A stretch of DNA of 64,000 nt, taken from contig DATHET010000048.1 of NCBI GenBank assembly GCA_035490315.1, forward strand, positions 14,108 through 78,107, written 5' to 3'. A program made the translations under genes and the position numbers. Origin of the DNA: JADJQU01 sp035490315. GTDB lineage: Bacteria > Planctomycetota > UBA1135 > GCA-002686595. This document shows, piece after piece, positions 8,692-16,978 of this stretch. Positions within the stretch are counted from its first letter, which is position 1; each line of letters opens with the position of its first letter. The notes beneath the pieces are model-generated. The model was not told the origin of the DNA. It did not search any database and saw only the letters and a program-made list of their open reading frames with translations.

Positions 8692-9448
8692 CCCGGACCT
8701 CGCGGATCGGCAGGCGGATCAGTCGCCCGCGCATCCAGCGCACCGCGAGCAGGTCCTTGAAGGCGCGCCAGGCGCGATTTCCGACTCCGTACTTGGAAAG
8801 GCCGGCCGTTCGCGGGTGGTGCGAAACCGGGTGCTCGATCACGGAGTAACCGTGGTAGCGCAAGAGCGTGGGCAGGAAGCGGTGCATGCCCTCGAACAGG
8901 GGGATCGACTGGATCGCCGGGGCGCGAAAGACCTTGAGCGAGCAGCCCGTGTCGCGGATCGCGTCCATGGAGATCCAGTTGCGCACCCCGTTGGCGATCC
9001 GCGAGCTCGCGCGCCGCACGAAGCTGTCGTGGCGCTTTTGCCGGTATCCGACCACGGCGTCGTGGCCGTCGAGCAGCGCGATCATCGCCGGCAGGTCGGC
9101 CGGATCGTTCTGCATGTCGGCATCGAGCGTGGCGATCAACCGTCCGCGGGCCATGTGGATCCCGGCGGCGGTGGCCGCGGTCTGGCCGCAGTTCCGGGCG
9201 AAGAAGACCCCGACGACCCGCGGATCCTCGGCGCCGAGCTTGCCGATCAGGTCGGCGGAACCGTCCTTGGAGCCGTCGTCGACGAGCAAGAGCTCCCAGT
9301 CCGTCGCTGTCCCGAAGATCTCGGCCACCCGCGCGTGGAGACGGCGCAGGTTGCCTTCTTCGTTGTACACCGGCGCCACGAGCGACAGGTCGCAGCTCCG
9401 AGCCTGGCGACTCTGCTGCTTCTGGATGAACTCGGCTGGGATGAGCAC
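8681..9448 (-). CDS. Family 2 glycosyltransferase (polyprenyl-phosphate sugar transferase-like)
   Basis: A 255-aa GT-A fold enzyme resembling dolichyl-phosphate mannose synthase, ArnC or GtrB. Early motifs are LVAPVYNEEGNL and ELLLVDDGSKDGS. The metal-binding DADMQNDP follows, and a GYRQKRHDSFVRR segment matches the conserved linker of this group. There are no obvious C-terminal membrane helices, so it is probably a peripheral cytoplasmic enzyme moving a sugar from a nucleotide to a polyprenyl phosphate. The start is uncertain: GTG 9448 gives a normal short leader, while GTG 9535 is 11 bases after the kinase stop and would fit the tight packing of the operon better (284 aa). Confidence 0.88.
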   Translation of the reverse strand: MLIPAEFIQKQQSRQARSCDLSLVAPVYNEEGNLRRLHARVAEIFGTATDWELLLVDDGSKDGSADLIGKLGAEDPRVVGVFFARNCGQTAATAAGIHMARGRLIATLDADMQNDPADLPAMIALLDGHDAVVGYRQKRHDSFVRRASSRIANGVRNWISMDAIRDTGCSLKVFRAPAIQSIPLFEGMHRFLPTLLRYHGYSVIEHPVSHHPRTAGLSKYGVGNRAWRAFKDLLAVRWMRGRLIRLPIREVRDGR

Positions 9449-9546
9449 GCTCCCACTATTGTCCTCGCGCGCTTCATTCAATGCGAGCAACGCAAGGCTC
9501 GCGTCGAGGTGCTTCGTTACCTCGACATGATCCACGAAACTCGACG

Positions 9547-10959
9547 TCAGCCTTGCCCGTCGTCGGACGGGTGCAGATTCAAATTGCGCGGCAGGAGCAT
9601 GCAGAAGCGCGCGCCGCCTTTGGGCGAGCGGCTGACCTCGACCTCGCCGCCTTGCGAATCGACGGCGGCGCGCACGATCGCCAGGCCCAGGCCGTAGCCG
9701 ATGCGGCGACCCTTGGCCTGGGGACCGCGGAAAAAGGGCTCGAAAATGCGGTCTTTCAATTCCTCGGGAACACCGGGACCCGCGTCGTCGACCGTGACCA
9801 CCACGCGGCCGTTCTCGCCGCGGACCTGCACGTCGACCTGGCTGCCGGGCGTGCTCCATTCGATGGCATTGGCGGTCAGATTGCGCATGGCGCGCAGCAG
9901 GGCTTCGCGGTCGCCGTAGACCCGCGTGTCGCCCTTGGACTCGAGCTTGAGCTCGACACCGCGCGCCGTCGCATAGCCCGTCTCGCGCGCGAGCCGCAGC
10001 TGGGCTTCCGGCGCGAGGTCGAAGCTCTCGCGCGTCTGGGCCGAGGCGTCCGCGCCCTTGCGCTGAGCGCAGATGGTCACGAGGTTGTCGACCGCATCGG
10101 CCAGGTCGCGCAACTCCTGGAGGTGGCTCTGCAGCACGCGCCGGTATTCCGCGGCGTCGCGCGGCGTCATTAGCGCGACCTCCGTCTCGCCCATCAGGTT
10201 CTGGATCGGCGAGCGCAGCTCGTGAGCCAGGCTGGCGGTGAACACGCGGTTGAGCTCGGTCTCCGCGCGGACCTTGCGCTGCATCTCCTGCAAGGCCGAC
10301 ACGATCTCGCGGATCTCGCGCGGCGAGTCCTTCAGCTCGACCTGCATTTCCTCGTCGGGCCCCGACACGTTGCGCGCGCTGGTCGCCACCATGCGCAGGG
10401 TGCGCGACACGCGGCCGACGAGCACGTGGCCGACGCCGAAAATGGTCGCGATCGTGATGAACACCAGGATCAGGCCGATTGCGCTGTAGCGCCGCAGCGC
10501 GGCCAGGCTGCTCGACCCGTCGATCACGCAGCCGAACAATCGGTCCGCGCGGCCGACCTCGACCAGGCCGCGCATGTCCTTGGGAAACTTCTGGACCTCG
10601 GTGAGCAGCTCGGGCGCGGGGGACACGGGTGCCGAGGCGAAAAGGCTCTCATCGCCGAAGGACGCCCAGACTTTCGATCCGCCGGGCTCCCAGATGCGCC
10701 ATGCGATGCGCAGATTCGGGTGCTTCTTCTGCAGCAATTGCGTGACCGGCTCGAGCACTTCCACCGCGTCGACGCCCTTGATGTCGTAGGCGCTGCTCAG
10801 CTCGTCGATTTCCTCGTGCAGCAGGCCGCCCAGTGCCTGCTCGGCGGAATGCGAGACGTACAGCGCGCTGACGAGCGTGATCACCAGCACCAGGATGCTG
10901 GTCGTGATTGCAAACAGCTTCGTGAGCCGCGAGGCAAGCGACCACGGAGCGTGTTTCAC
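9547..10959 (-). CDS. Membrane sensor histidine kinase
   Basis: A 470-aa two-component sensor. Membrane segments are near residues 15-35 and 160-182, enclosing a ~120-residue periplasmic sensor region. A HAMP-like linker follows. The HisKA box is LAHELRSPIQN with phospho-acceptor His246. The ATPase domain shows the N box (NLTANAIEW), G1 box (VDDAGPGVPEE) and GYGLGLAIV. It starts by ATGA overlap with the response-regulator gene, so the two are translationally coupled. Cotranscribed envelope genes downstream (GT2, LAB_N, MltA) suggest the signal relates to the cell envelope. Confidence 0.93.
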   Translation of the reverse strand: MKHAPWSLASRLTKLFAITTSILVLVITLVSALYVSHSAEQALGGLLHEEIDELSSAYDIKGVDAVEVLEPVTQLLQKKHPNLRIAWRIWEPGGSKVWASFGDESLFASAPVSPAPELLTEVQKFPKDMRGLVEVGRADRLFGCVIDGSSSLAALRRYSAIGLILVFITIATIFGVGHVLVGRVSRTLRMVATSARNVSGPDEEMQVELKDSPREIREIVSALQEMQRKVRAETELNRVFTASLAHELRSPIQNLMGETEVALMTPRDAAEYRRVLQSHLQELRDLADAVDNLVTICAQRKGADASAQTRESFDLAPEAQLRLARETGYATARGVELKLESKGDTRVYGDREALLRAMRNLTANAIEWSTPGSQVDVQVRGENGRVVVTVDDAGPGVPEELKDRIFEPFFRGPQAKGRRIGYGLGLAIVRAAVDSQGGEVEVSRSPKGGARFCMLLPRNLNLHPSDDGQG

Positions 10960-11636
10960 ACTGCAGCCTCTTCGTTCCCTAGCCGATAGCCTTCACCGCG
11001 CACGGTGTGGATCAAGGCCGAGCCCTGGCGATCGAGCTTGCGGCGCAGGCGGCCGATGTGCACGTCGACCACGTTGGTCCCCGGGTCGAACTCGATGCCC
11101 CAGACGTTGCGCAACAGGTCGCTGCGCGAGAGGGTCTCGCCTCCGGCGCGAACCAGGGTGAGCAGCAGGTCGAATTCGCGCGGCGAGAGATCGAGGGCCT
11201 TGCCGGCGCGCGTCACCTGGCGGCGCACGAGGTCCAGCCGCAAATCGAAGGCTTCGATCGGGGGCAGGGCCTTGCGGCGGCGCACCGCGACTTCGATGCG
11301 AGCGAGGAGCTCGTTGAACGCGAAGGGCTTGATGACATAATCGTCAGCACCGAGCTTCAAGCCCTTGATGCGCTCCTCGACCGTGTCGCGCGCCGTGACG
11401 AAGATGACCGGCGTCTCCCGGCCTTCCTGGCGCAGCTCGATCAAGAGGTCCCAACCGGTCTTCACCGGCATCATCACGTCGAGCAGGATCAAGTCGAATC
11501 CCTGCTTGTCCGTGCGTAAAACCTCGAGCGCCGTCGCAGGATCTCCGGCGGTCACCGAATCGATGCCGGACTCGGCAAGGCCCGTCGAAATATAGCTCCG
11601 GAACTTCGGGTCGTCGTCGACTACCAATAAACGCAT
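10956..11636 (-). CDS. OmpR/PhoB-family response regulator
   Basis: A 226-aa regulator. The receiver domain has the acidic pocket VVDDDP, phospho-acceptor Asp53 (LLDVMMP), a conserved Thr in VTA and the Lys in VIKPF. The C-terminal winged helix (LSPREFDLLLTLVRAGGETL, then VDVHIGRLRRKLD) is of the OmpR type. Start ATG 11636 begins exactly at the receiver strand; ATG 11672 upstream would add 12 residues of no recognisable function. First gene of the six-gene minus-strand operon ending at 6130. It partners with the histidine kinase immediately downstream. Confidence 0.94.
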   Translation of the reverse strand: MRLLVVDDDPKFRSYISTGLAESGIDSVTAGDPATALEVLRTDKQGFDLILLDVMMPVKTGWDLLIELRQEGRETPVIFVTARDTVEERIKGLKLGADDYVIKPFAFNELLARIEVAVRRRKALPPIEAFDLRLDLVRRQVTRAGKALDLSPREFDLLLTLVRAGGETLSRSDLLRNVWGIEFDPGTNVVDVHIGRLRRKLDRQGSALIHTVRGEGYRLGNEEAAV

Positions 11637-11705
11637 GCTCTGAATGGTCCTTTTTTCCGAGCTTCTCTGCACAACTCGACTGTCGAACAGTCTAGCACCC
11701 CGGGA

Positions 11706-13100
11706 TCACGTGACCGTGGATTGTCCCGCGGCCACCCATGCCATATAGCCGCCTTCCAGGTCGCTCAAAGGCCCCAGTCCGCCTCGCTCCATCAGGCTGA
11801 CGGCAATCACGGAGCGGTATCCGCCCTTGCAGTGGACTGCGATGCGCCGATCGCGCGGCAGCTCCGCCAGGCGTTTTTCGAGCTGGGGCAGCGGTATGTG
11901 GGTAGCCCCGGCCAGATGGCCGGCGTCCCATTCGGCCTGCGCGCGCACGTCGAGCACCAGCGGCGCGTCCTTGCGCGCGAGCTCCGTGGCCAGGCCGGCG
12001 GGGGAGAGTCGCAGGCTCCGGCGCAGAAGCTCGGGCCGGTGGCGCCAGGCTTCCGCGCCATGCTCCAGGAAACCGGCGATGCGATCGAATCCGATCCGTC
12101 CCAGGCGCACGGCGGCCTCGCGTTCCCGGCCTGGCGGAGCGACGAGCACCAGCTCGCGCGCGGGATCGATCAGCGCGCCGACCCAGCTCGCGTAGGTTCC
12201 AGACAGTCCCACGTTGACGCTGCCCGCGAGGTGTCCCGCCGCCCAATCGCTGGGTTCTCGGGCATCGAGGATCAAGGCGCCGGCCGCCGCGCGGGCCAGG
12301 GTCTGGTCGAGCGTCAGCGGCTGGAAGCGAGCCAGCAGATTCTCCTCGAGCGTGACGCGTTTGCGTCGATTCAGGTCGGCGTCGAAGGCGAAATACGCCG
12401 GCATGGAGGGCTGCTCGCTGGTGAGCTGGCGCACGAAGGCTTCGCGCTCCATCGGCTGCAGGGCCCAGTTGACGCGCTTCTGCACGCCGAGGGTCGAGGA
12501 AGTGTCCTGCGAGATGTTCTTGCCGCAAGCCGAGCCCGCGCCGTGAGCCGGATAGACGATCGTCGAGTCCGGCAGGGGCATGAGCTTCTCGCGCAGCGTG
12601 TCGTACATCGAGAGGGCGAGGTCGCGCGACGACAAGCCTTGCGAAGTGAGCAGATCCGGCCGGCCGACGTCGCCGATGAAGAGCGTGTCGCCTGTCAATA
12701 CGGCGTAGGGCGTCTTCGGATCGCGCGTGCGATCGAACACGAGGATCGAGATCCCCTCGGGCGTGTGACCGGGCGTCTCGAGGATCTTCAGTTGCACGTC
12801 GCCGAGCTCGATCGTCTCGCCGTCGTGCACGGGCACGAAATCGAAGTCGGCACGCGCCTTCGCGCCGAGGTGGATCTTCGCTCCGGTGCGCGCGGCGAGC
12901 TCGAGGTGGCCGGCGACGAAATCGGCGTGGAAATGCGTCAGGAAGACGTGCTCGATCGACATCCCGCGCTTGTTCGCCTCGGCGAGGTAGGCGTCGACGT
13001 CGCGCTGCGGATCGACGATCGCCGCGGTGTGCGTGCGCTCGTCGCCGATGAAATACGAGGCGTGCGAGAGGCAGGCGAGGTAGGTCTGTTGCAGGATCAT
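11706..13100 (-). CDS. Persulfide dioxygenase-like MBL hydrolase with two rhodanese domains
   Basis: A 464-aa cytoplasmic protein. The N-terminal ~230 residues are an ETHE1/persulfide-dioxygenase-type metallo-beta-lactamase fold with THFHADFVAGH, GHTPEG, TGDTLF and YPAHG metal-binding motifs. Two rhodanese domains follow. The first keeps the fold marker ILDAREPSDWAAGH but has Val-Ala-Pro where the active Cys should be. The second has the catalytic loop VHCKGGYRS with Cys. It probably oxidises glutathione- or low-molecular-weight persulfides and transfers sulfane sulfur. It is divergent from the ChrA gene, with only ~31 bases between start codons, so promoters must overlap coding sequence. Confidence 0.9.
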   Translation of the reverse strand: MILQQTYLACLSHASYFIGDERTHTAAIVDPQRDVDAYLAEANKRGMSIEHVFLTHFHADFVAGHLELAARTGAKIHLGAKARADFDFVPVHDGETIELGDVQLKILETPGHTPEGISILVFDRTRDPKTPYAVLTGDTLFIGDVGRPDLLTSQGLSSRDLALSMYDTLREKLMPLPDSTIVYPAHGAGSACGKNISQDTSSTLGVQKRVNWALQPMEREAFVRQLTSEQPSMPAYFAFDADLNRRKRVTLEENLLARFQPLTLDQTLARAAAGALILDAREPSDWAAGHLAGSVNVGLSGTYASWVGALIDPARELVLVAPPGREREAAVRLGRIGFDRIAGFLEHGAEAWRHRPELLRRSLRLSPAGLATELARKDAPLVLDVRAQAEWDAGHLAGATHIPLPQLEKRLAELPRDRRIAVHCKGGYRSVIAVSLMERGGLGPLSDLEGGYMAWVAAGQSTVT

Positions 13101-13131
13101 GGCGATCGGGCAGCAGTATACTCCCGCCGCG

Positions 13132-14445
13132 ATGAGTGAGAGCAGCGCGCCGAGCAAGCCGGAATTCGCTGCTGCGATGCGCTTCTGGTGGAAGCTGGGC
13201 TGGATCAGCTTCGGCGGCCCGACGGGCCAGATCGCGCTGATGCACACCGAGGTCGTCGAGCGGAAACGCTGGATCGACGAAGGCCGGTTCCTCCACGCGC
13301 TCAATTACTGCATGTTGCTGCCGGGGCCTGAAGCCCAGCAGCTCGCCACCTACCTGGGCTGGATGATGCACGGCACGCGCGGCGCGTTGACGGCGGGAAT
13401 CCTGTTCGTGCTGCCCGGCGCGATCCTCTTGTGGATCCTGTCCTGGATCTACGCCGCGCACGGTGAGGTGCCTTGGATCGCCGCGGTGTTCGAAGGCTTG
13501 AAGCCCGCGGTGATCGGCATCGTCGCCCACGCCGTGCTGCGCATCGGAAAGAAGGCCTTGAAGAATCACGCGATGTGGTGCGTCGCGGCCCTCGCCTTCG
13601 TCTGTCTGTTCTTCTTCCACGCGCCGTTTCCATCGATCGTCGCCCTCGCGGCGGCGATCGGTTGGATCGGCCAGCGCTTCGCGCCGCGGGTCTTCGATGT
13701 CGCGGAGCAGCACTCCGCGGGTGAAGCCCATTCCTCGCAAGCTCCGCCGCAGGGCGCGCGCGCCGGCTGGTCGCGAGCGGCGCGCGTGACGATCTGCTGC
13801 CTGCTCCTGTGGTGGCTGCCCGTCGCATTGCTCGCCGCGTGTTTCGGAACGCACTCGACCTTCGTCGCCCAGGGCGTGTTCTTCAGCCAGGCGGCGATGG
13901 TGACCTTCGGCGGCGCCTACGCGGTGCTTCCGTACATCGCGAGCGCGGCGGTCGAGCGCTTCGGCTGGCTCTCGACGGGCGCGATGATGGACGGTCTGGG
14001 CCTGGCGGAGACGACTCCGGGTCCCTTGATCCTGGTGGTGCAGTTCGTGGGCTTCCTCGGCGGGTGGAATCATCCCGAGGGACTTCCCCCTTGGCTCGGC
14101 GGCCTGATCGGCGCCGCGATCACGACCTGGGTGACCTTCGTTCCGTGTTTCCTGTGGATCCTCCTGGGAGCTCCCTACGTCGAAGGCCTGCGCGGAAAAC
14201 GCGGACTGAGCGCAGCCCTCGCATCGGTGACGGCCGCGGTCGTCGGCGTCGTGCTCAACCTGGCGTTCTGGTTCGCGATGAAGGCGCTGTTCCACGGTGG
14301 CGAGCTGAGCTGGAGCGGCCTCGACCTGGCCTCGCTGCTGCTCGCCATCGGAGTTTTCGTCGCGCTCGCCCGCTGGAACGTCAGCGTGCAAGCCGTCGTC
14401 GCCGCCGGCTGTCTCTTCGGGCTCGCGCGCCACTGGACCGCCTAG
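13132..14445 (+). CDS. chrA: Chromate transporter, ChrA family (two-domain)
   Basis: A 437-aa membrane protein made of two homologous CHR halves. The first contains SFGGPTGQIALMH and LPGPEAQQLATYLG. The second contains TFGGAYAVLPYIA and ETTPGPLILVVQF. Each half is followed by several hydrophobic helices. Family members export chromate, probably in exchange or with protons; physiological substrates other than chromate are possible. ATG 13132 is chosen because it leads straight into a conserved N-terminus. ATG 13099 is in frame upstream but would overlap the divergent gene's start codon. Confidence 0.92.
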   Translation: MSESSAPSKPEFAAAMRFWWKLGWISFGGPTGQIALMHTEVVERKRWIDEGRFLHALNYCMLLPGPEAQQLATYLGWMMHGTRGALTAGILFVLPGAILLWILSWIYAAHGEVPWIAAVFEGLKPAVIGIVAHAVLRIGKKALKNHAMWCVAALAFVCLFFFHAPFPSIVALAAAIGWIGQRFAPRVFDVAEQHSAGEAHSSQAPPQGARAGWSRAARVTICCLLLWWLPVALLAACFGTHSTFVAQGVFFSQAAMVTFGGAYAVLPYIASAAVERFGWLSTGAMMDGLGLAETTPGPLILVVQFVGFLGGWNHPEGLPPWLGGLIGAAITTWVTFVPCFLWILLGAPYVEGLRGKRGLSAALASVTAAVVGVVLNLAFWFAMKALFHGGELSWSGLDLASLLLAIGVFVALARWNVSVQAVVAAGCLFGLARHWTA

Positions 14446-14551
14446 CGATCGCAGGTGTTACCCTGGCCCATTCACCCACGACTCACTCTTTCCTGGCGAT
14501 CACCTCGACGGCCTTCGCGGTCGAGACGCCTGGGCTCCCCTCCGCCAGCGC

Positions 14552-16963
14552 TTGAATTCGAATCCGCAACCGATCGACGCCGAGCGGCGTGAACCGAAGT
14601 GGCTCGCGACCTGCCAGCTGGCTGGGTTGTGGCTGATCGCCGTCATCGGCGCGGCCGCGGTGTTCCGCGTCTACCACGACTTCATCTTCGAGGACGCGTA
14701 CATCACGTACCGTTACGCGAGGAACATCGCGGCCGGACTGGGATTCGTTTTCCAGGAGGGCGAGCGCGTGCTCGGCACCATGCCGCTGTACACCCTGGTG
14801 CTCGCCGTGGGCAATGTGTTCGGCGCGGACATACCGACCCTCTCAGGTCTCTTGTATTCGGCCTCGATCGCCGCGATCGCGATCCTGGGCGGCACCATGC
14901 TCCGCCGCCTGGGATCGCCGAACGCTGCCCTGTTGTTCGCCACGGCCTGCGTCTGCGGGTTCACGCAGTGCCTGAATTACTTCGGCATCGAGACTCCGTT
15001 CATCACGGCTTTGATGCTCGCGGCGGTGCTCGCGGTGCTGTCGCAGCGCGACGTGCTGGCTGGCGTTTTCGCCGCCCTGGCGTTCCTGACGCGCTACGAC
15101 GCGGCGCTTTTCGCGATTCTCTTGTTCCTCGCGCTGTGGATGAAGCGCCGGCGCATCCCCTGGGACGCTGGGCTCGTGGCCAGCGGGATCGTGCTTCCCT
15201 GGATGCTGTTCGCGCGGATCTACTTCGGCAGCTGGACGCCGAACACCCTGGCGGCGAAGGCCGGGTCGGTGGACACCTGGGACTACCTCGTGCGATCCGC
15301 GTTGATCCAGGCGCTGAATGTCTGGACTCCGCTGCAGAAACTGGGCGGCGACCTCGCGAGGGGGATCGGAGTCTGGCGCTGGGCCAACTACGTGGTGCTG
15401 GCCGGAGCCCTGGTCCTGCTCGTGCGCCTGTGGCGCGGCGAGAAGCTTTACTTCCTGTTGATCGCCTATCCGATTGCCCTGTGGGTGGGCTACGCCTTCG
15501 TCGCGCCGCCGCTCGGGTTCTCGTGGTACTTGATTCCGGCGTCGTACATGTTGCTGCTGGCGGGGATCGCGGGGTGGAGCCTCGTGCTTCGCCGGCCGCC
15601 TTGGATCCGCGCTCGCGGGCTCGCGGCCCTCGCCATCGCCGTGGTCGCGCTTTTCCTGCAACCGCGCACGCTGGCGAAAGCGGAGAGCTCGATCACGGAC
15701 ACCATGTTCACCCGCGCGCGAGTCGGCGCCTACGCCACGATCGCCGACTGGATCCTCGCCAACGATCTCGGCGAGCTGAAGCTGCTCACCCTCGAGCCCG
15801 GCTATCTGACCTACCACAGCGGCAATCCCGTGATCGACGGCGCAGGGCTGGTGACCGCGGGCGTGCATTTCTTCGGTCCGAAACGGACGGAGTTCACCGA
15901 ATTGATCGAAGCGCACAAGCCGCCGCTGATCGTCGCCCAGATCCCGTTCCGCCATGTCGATTACGTCGTCGCCTACTCGACCTTCCCCTTCTTCCAGCTG
16001 ATGCTGCGGCGCGAGGACAATCGACGACTCTTCGACAGCCTGGCGTCGAGTTTTGCCGACGCGGGGATGCAGCCGCGCCCCGACCTGCTCCGGCATCCCT
16101 TCGAGCTCGACGTGCGAGCGGTCAGCAGCGTCATCTGGCCGATGAGCGGCGGCGAAGTGCTCTATGTCGGCCAGCTCTATCCGCTGACGATCGACGGCGC
16201 CCCGGTCCCGCCGACCGACGCCTATCTCTTCGTGCCCGGGCCTTCGATGGGAGCGGAGACGCCGCCCTTTTCGATCGACTTCGATCGGCTGGCCTTCCGT
16301 TTCAAGGCGGACGACGGATTCACGACCGTGGTGCAGCTGGTCATCGACGGCAAGGTCGTGCTCCAGGAGACGGGCGACCCCGACTCGGTTGCCTCGACCG
16401 AATTCCCGGAGCTGTCGTGGTCGGTTCGCGCCTGGCGCGGCCGCACGGCTCAGCTTCGATTCGTCAACATGTCCAACAATGGAGCGCGGATCGCCGCCGA
16501 TCACATCCGCTCGGTCAGCCTCGAGAAGCTGCGCAGCTTCGACGACTTCGAGGCCGCGGACGGCTTTGCCCAGCACTGGCGCAATCCGTCGGTTCCGCAG
16601 CCGACGGACCTGAGCGACGTCGCGCGCGACTTCGGCGTCGAGTTCCAGGTCTCGGGCCATGCGGCGACCACGTACGGCGCCGCGGGCCTGCATCGCTTGA
16701 ACAGCAAGCCCTTCGTGATCGATGCCGACCGGCTCAGCTTCCTGATGTTCGATTTCGGCGGCGGCAACACCCACGTGCGCCTGCTCGTCGACAAGCAGCC
16801 CGTGCGCAGCGTGACCGGGCGCGGCACGGGCAAGTTGAAGTCCTTCACCTGGGACCTGCGCGATCTTCGCGGCAAGGAAGCCGTGCTGCAGCTGATCGAC
16901 ATGGAGCCAGACACCGAGAACTGGATCGGGATCGACGACGTCTATCTGTTCGACGGCCGCTGA
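14552..16963 (+). CDS. Glycosyltransferase-like integral membrane protein with two C-terminal beta-sandwich repeats
   Basis: An 803-aa protein. Residues ~20-390 are a polytopic membrane domain with FEDAYITYRYARNIAAGLGF near the N-terminus, characteristic of GT-C/ArnT-like sugar transferases (acidic pair in the first external loop). The remaining ~400 residues are extracytoplasmic and end in two related repeats beginning PFSIDFDRLAFRF and PFVIDADRLSFLMF. Each has a strand with VxLVIDGK or VRLLVDKQ and a WxxRxxRGxxAxLxxVxM segment, resembling sugar-binding sandwich modules found with GH32 enzymes. It may add sugars from a polyprenyl donor to exported acceptors. The start is TTG 14552, with no good ribosome-binding site; no ATG or GTG fits better. 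Confidence 0.78.
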   Translation: MNSNPQPIDAERREPKWLATCQLAGLWLIAVIGAAAVFRVYHDFIFEDAYITYRYARNIAAGLGFVFQEGERVLGTMPLYTLVLAVGNVFGADIPTLSGLLYSASIAAIAILGGTMLRRLGSPNAALLFATACVCGFTQCLNYFGIETPFITALMLAAVLAVLSQRDVLAGVFAALAFLTRYDAALFAILLFLALWMKRRRIPWDAGLVASGIVLPWMLFARIYFGSWTPNTLAAKAGSVDTWDYLVRSALIQALNVWTPLQKLGGDLARGIGVWRWANYVVLAGALVLLVRLWRGEKLYFLLIAYPIALWVGYAFVAPPLGFSWYLIPASYMLLLAGIAGWSLVLRRPPWIRARGLAALAIAVVALFLQPRTLAKAESSITDTMFTRARVGAYATIADWILANDLGELKLLTLEPGYLTYHSGNPVIDGAGLVTAGVHFFGPKRTEFTELIEAHKPPLIVAQIPFRHVDYVVAYSTFPFFQLMLRREDNRRLFDSLASSFADAGMQPRPDLLRHPFELDVRAVSSVIWPMSGGEVLYVGQLYPLTIDGAPVPPTDAYLFVPGPSMGAETPPFSIDFDRLAFRFKADDGFTTVVQLVIDGKVVLQETGDPDSVASTEFPELSWSVRAWRGRTAQLRFVNMSNNGARIAADHIRSVSLEKLRSFDDFEAADGFAQHWRNPSVPQPTDLSDVARDFGVEFQVSGHAATTYGAAGLHRLNSKPFVIDADRLSFLMFDFGGGNTHVRLLVDKQPVRSVTGRGTGKLKSFTWDLRDLRGKEAVLQLIDMEPDTENWIGIDDVYLFDGR

Positions 16964-16978
16964 TCCGCGCGCGACCGC

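Noticed and set aside
11692..14433. A 913-codon minus-strand open frame
   Set aside because: It overlaps chrA and the MBL-rhodanese gene in another frame and reads as Arg/Ala/Asp-rich nonsense without motifs.
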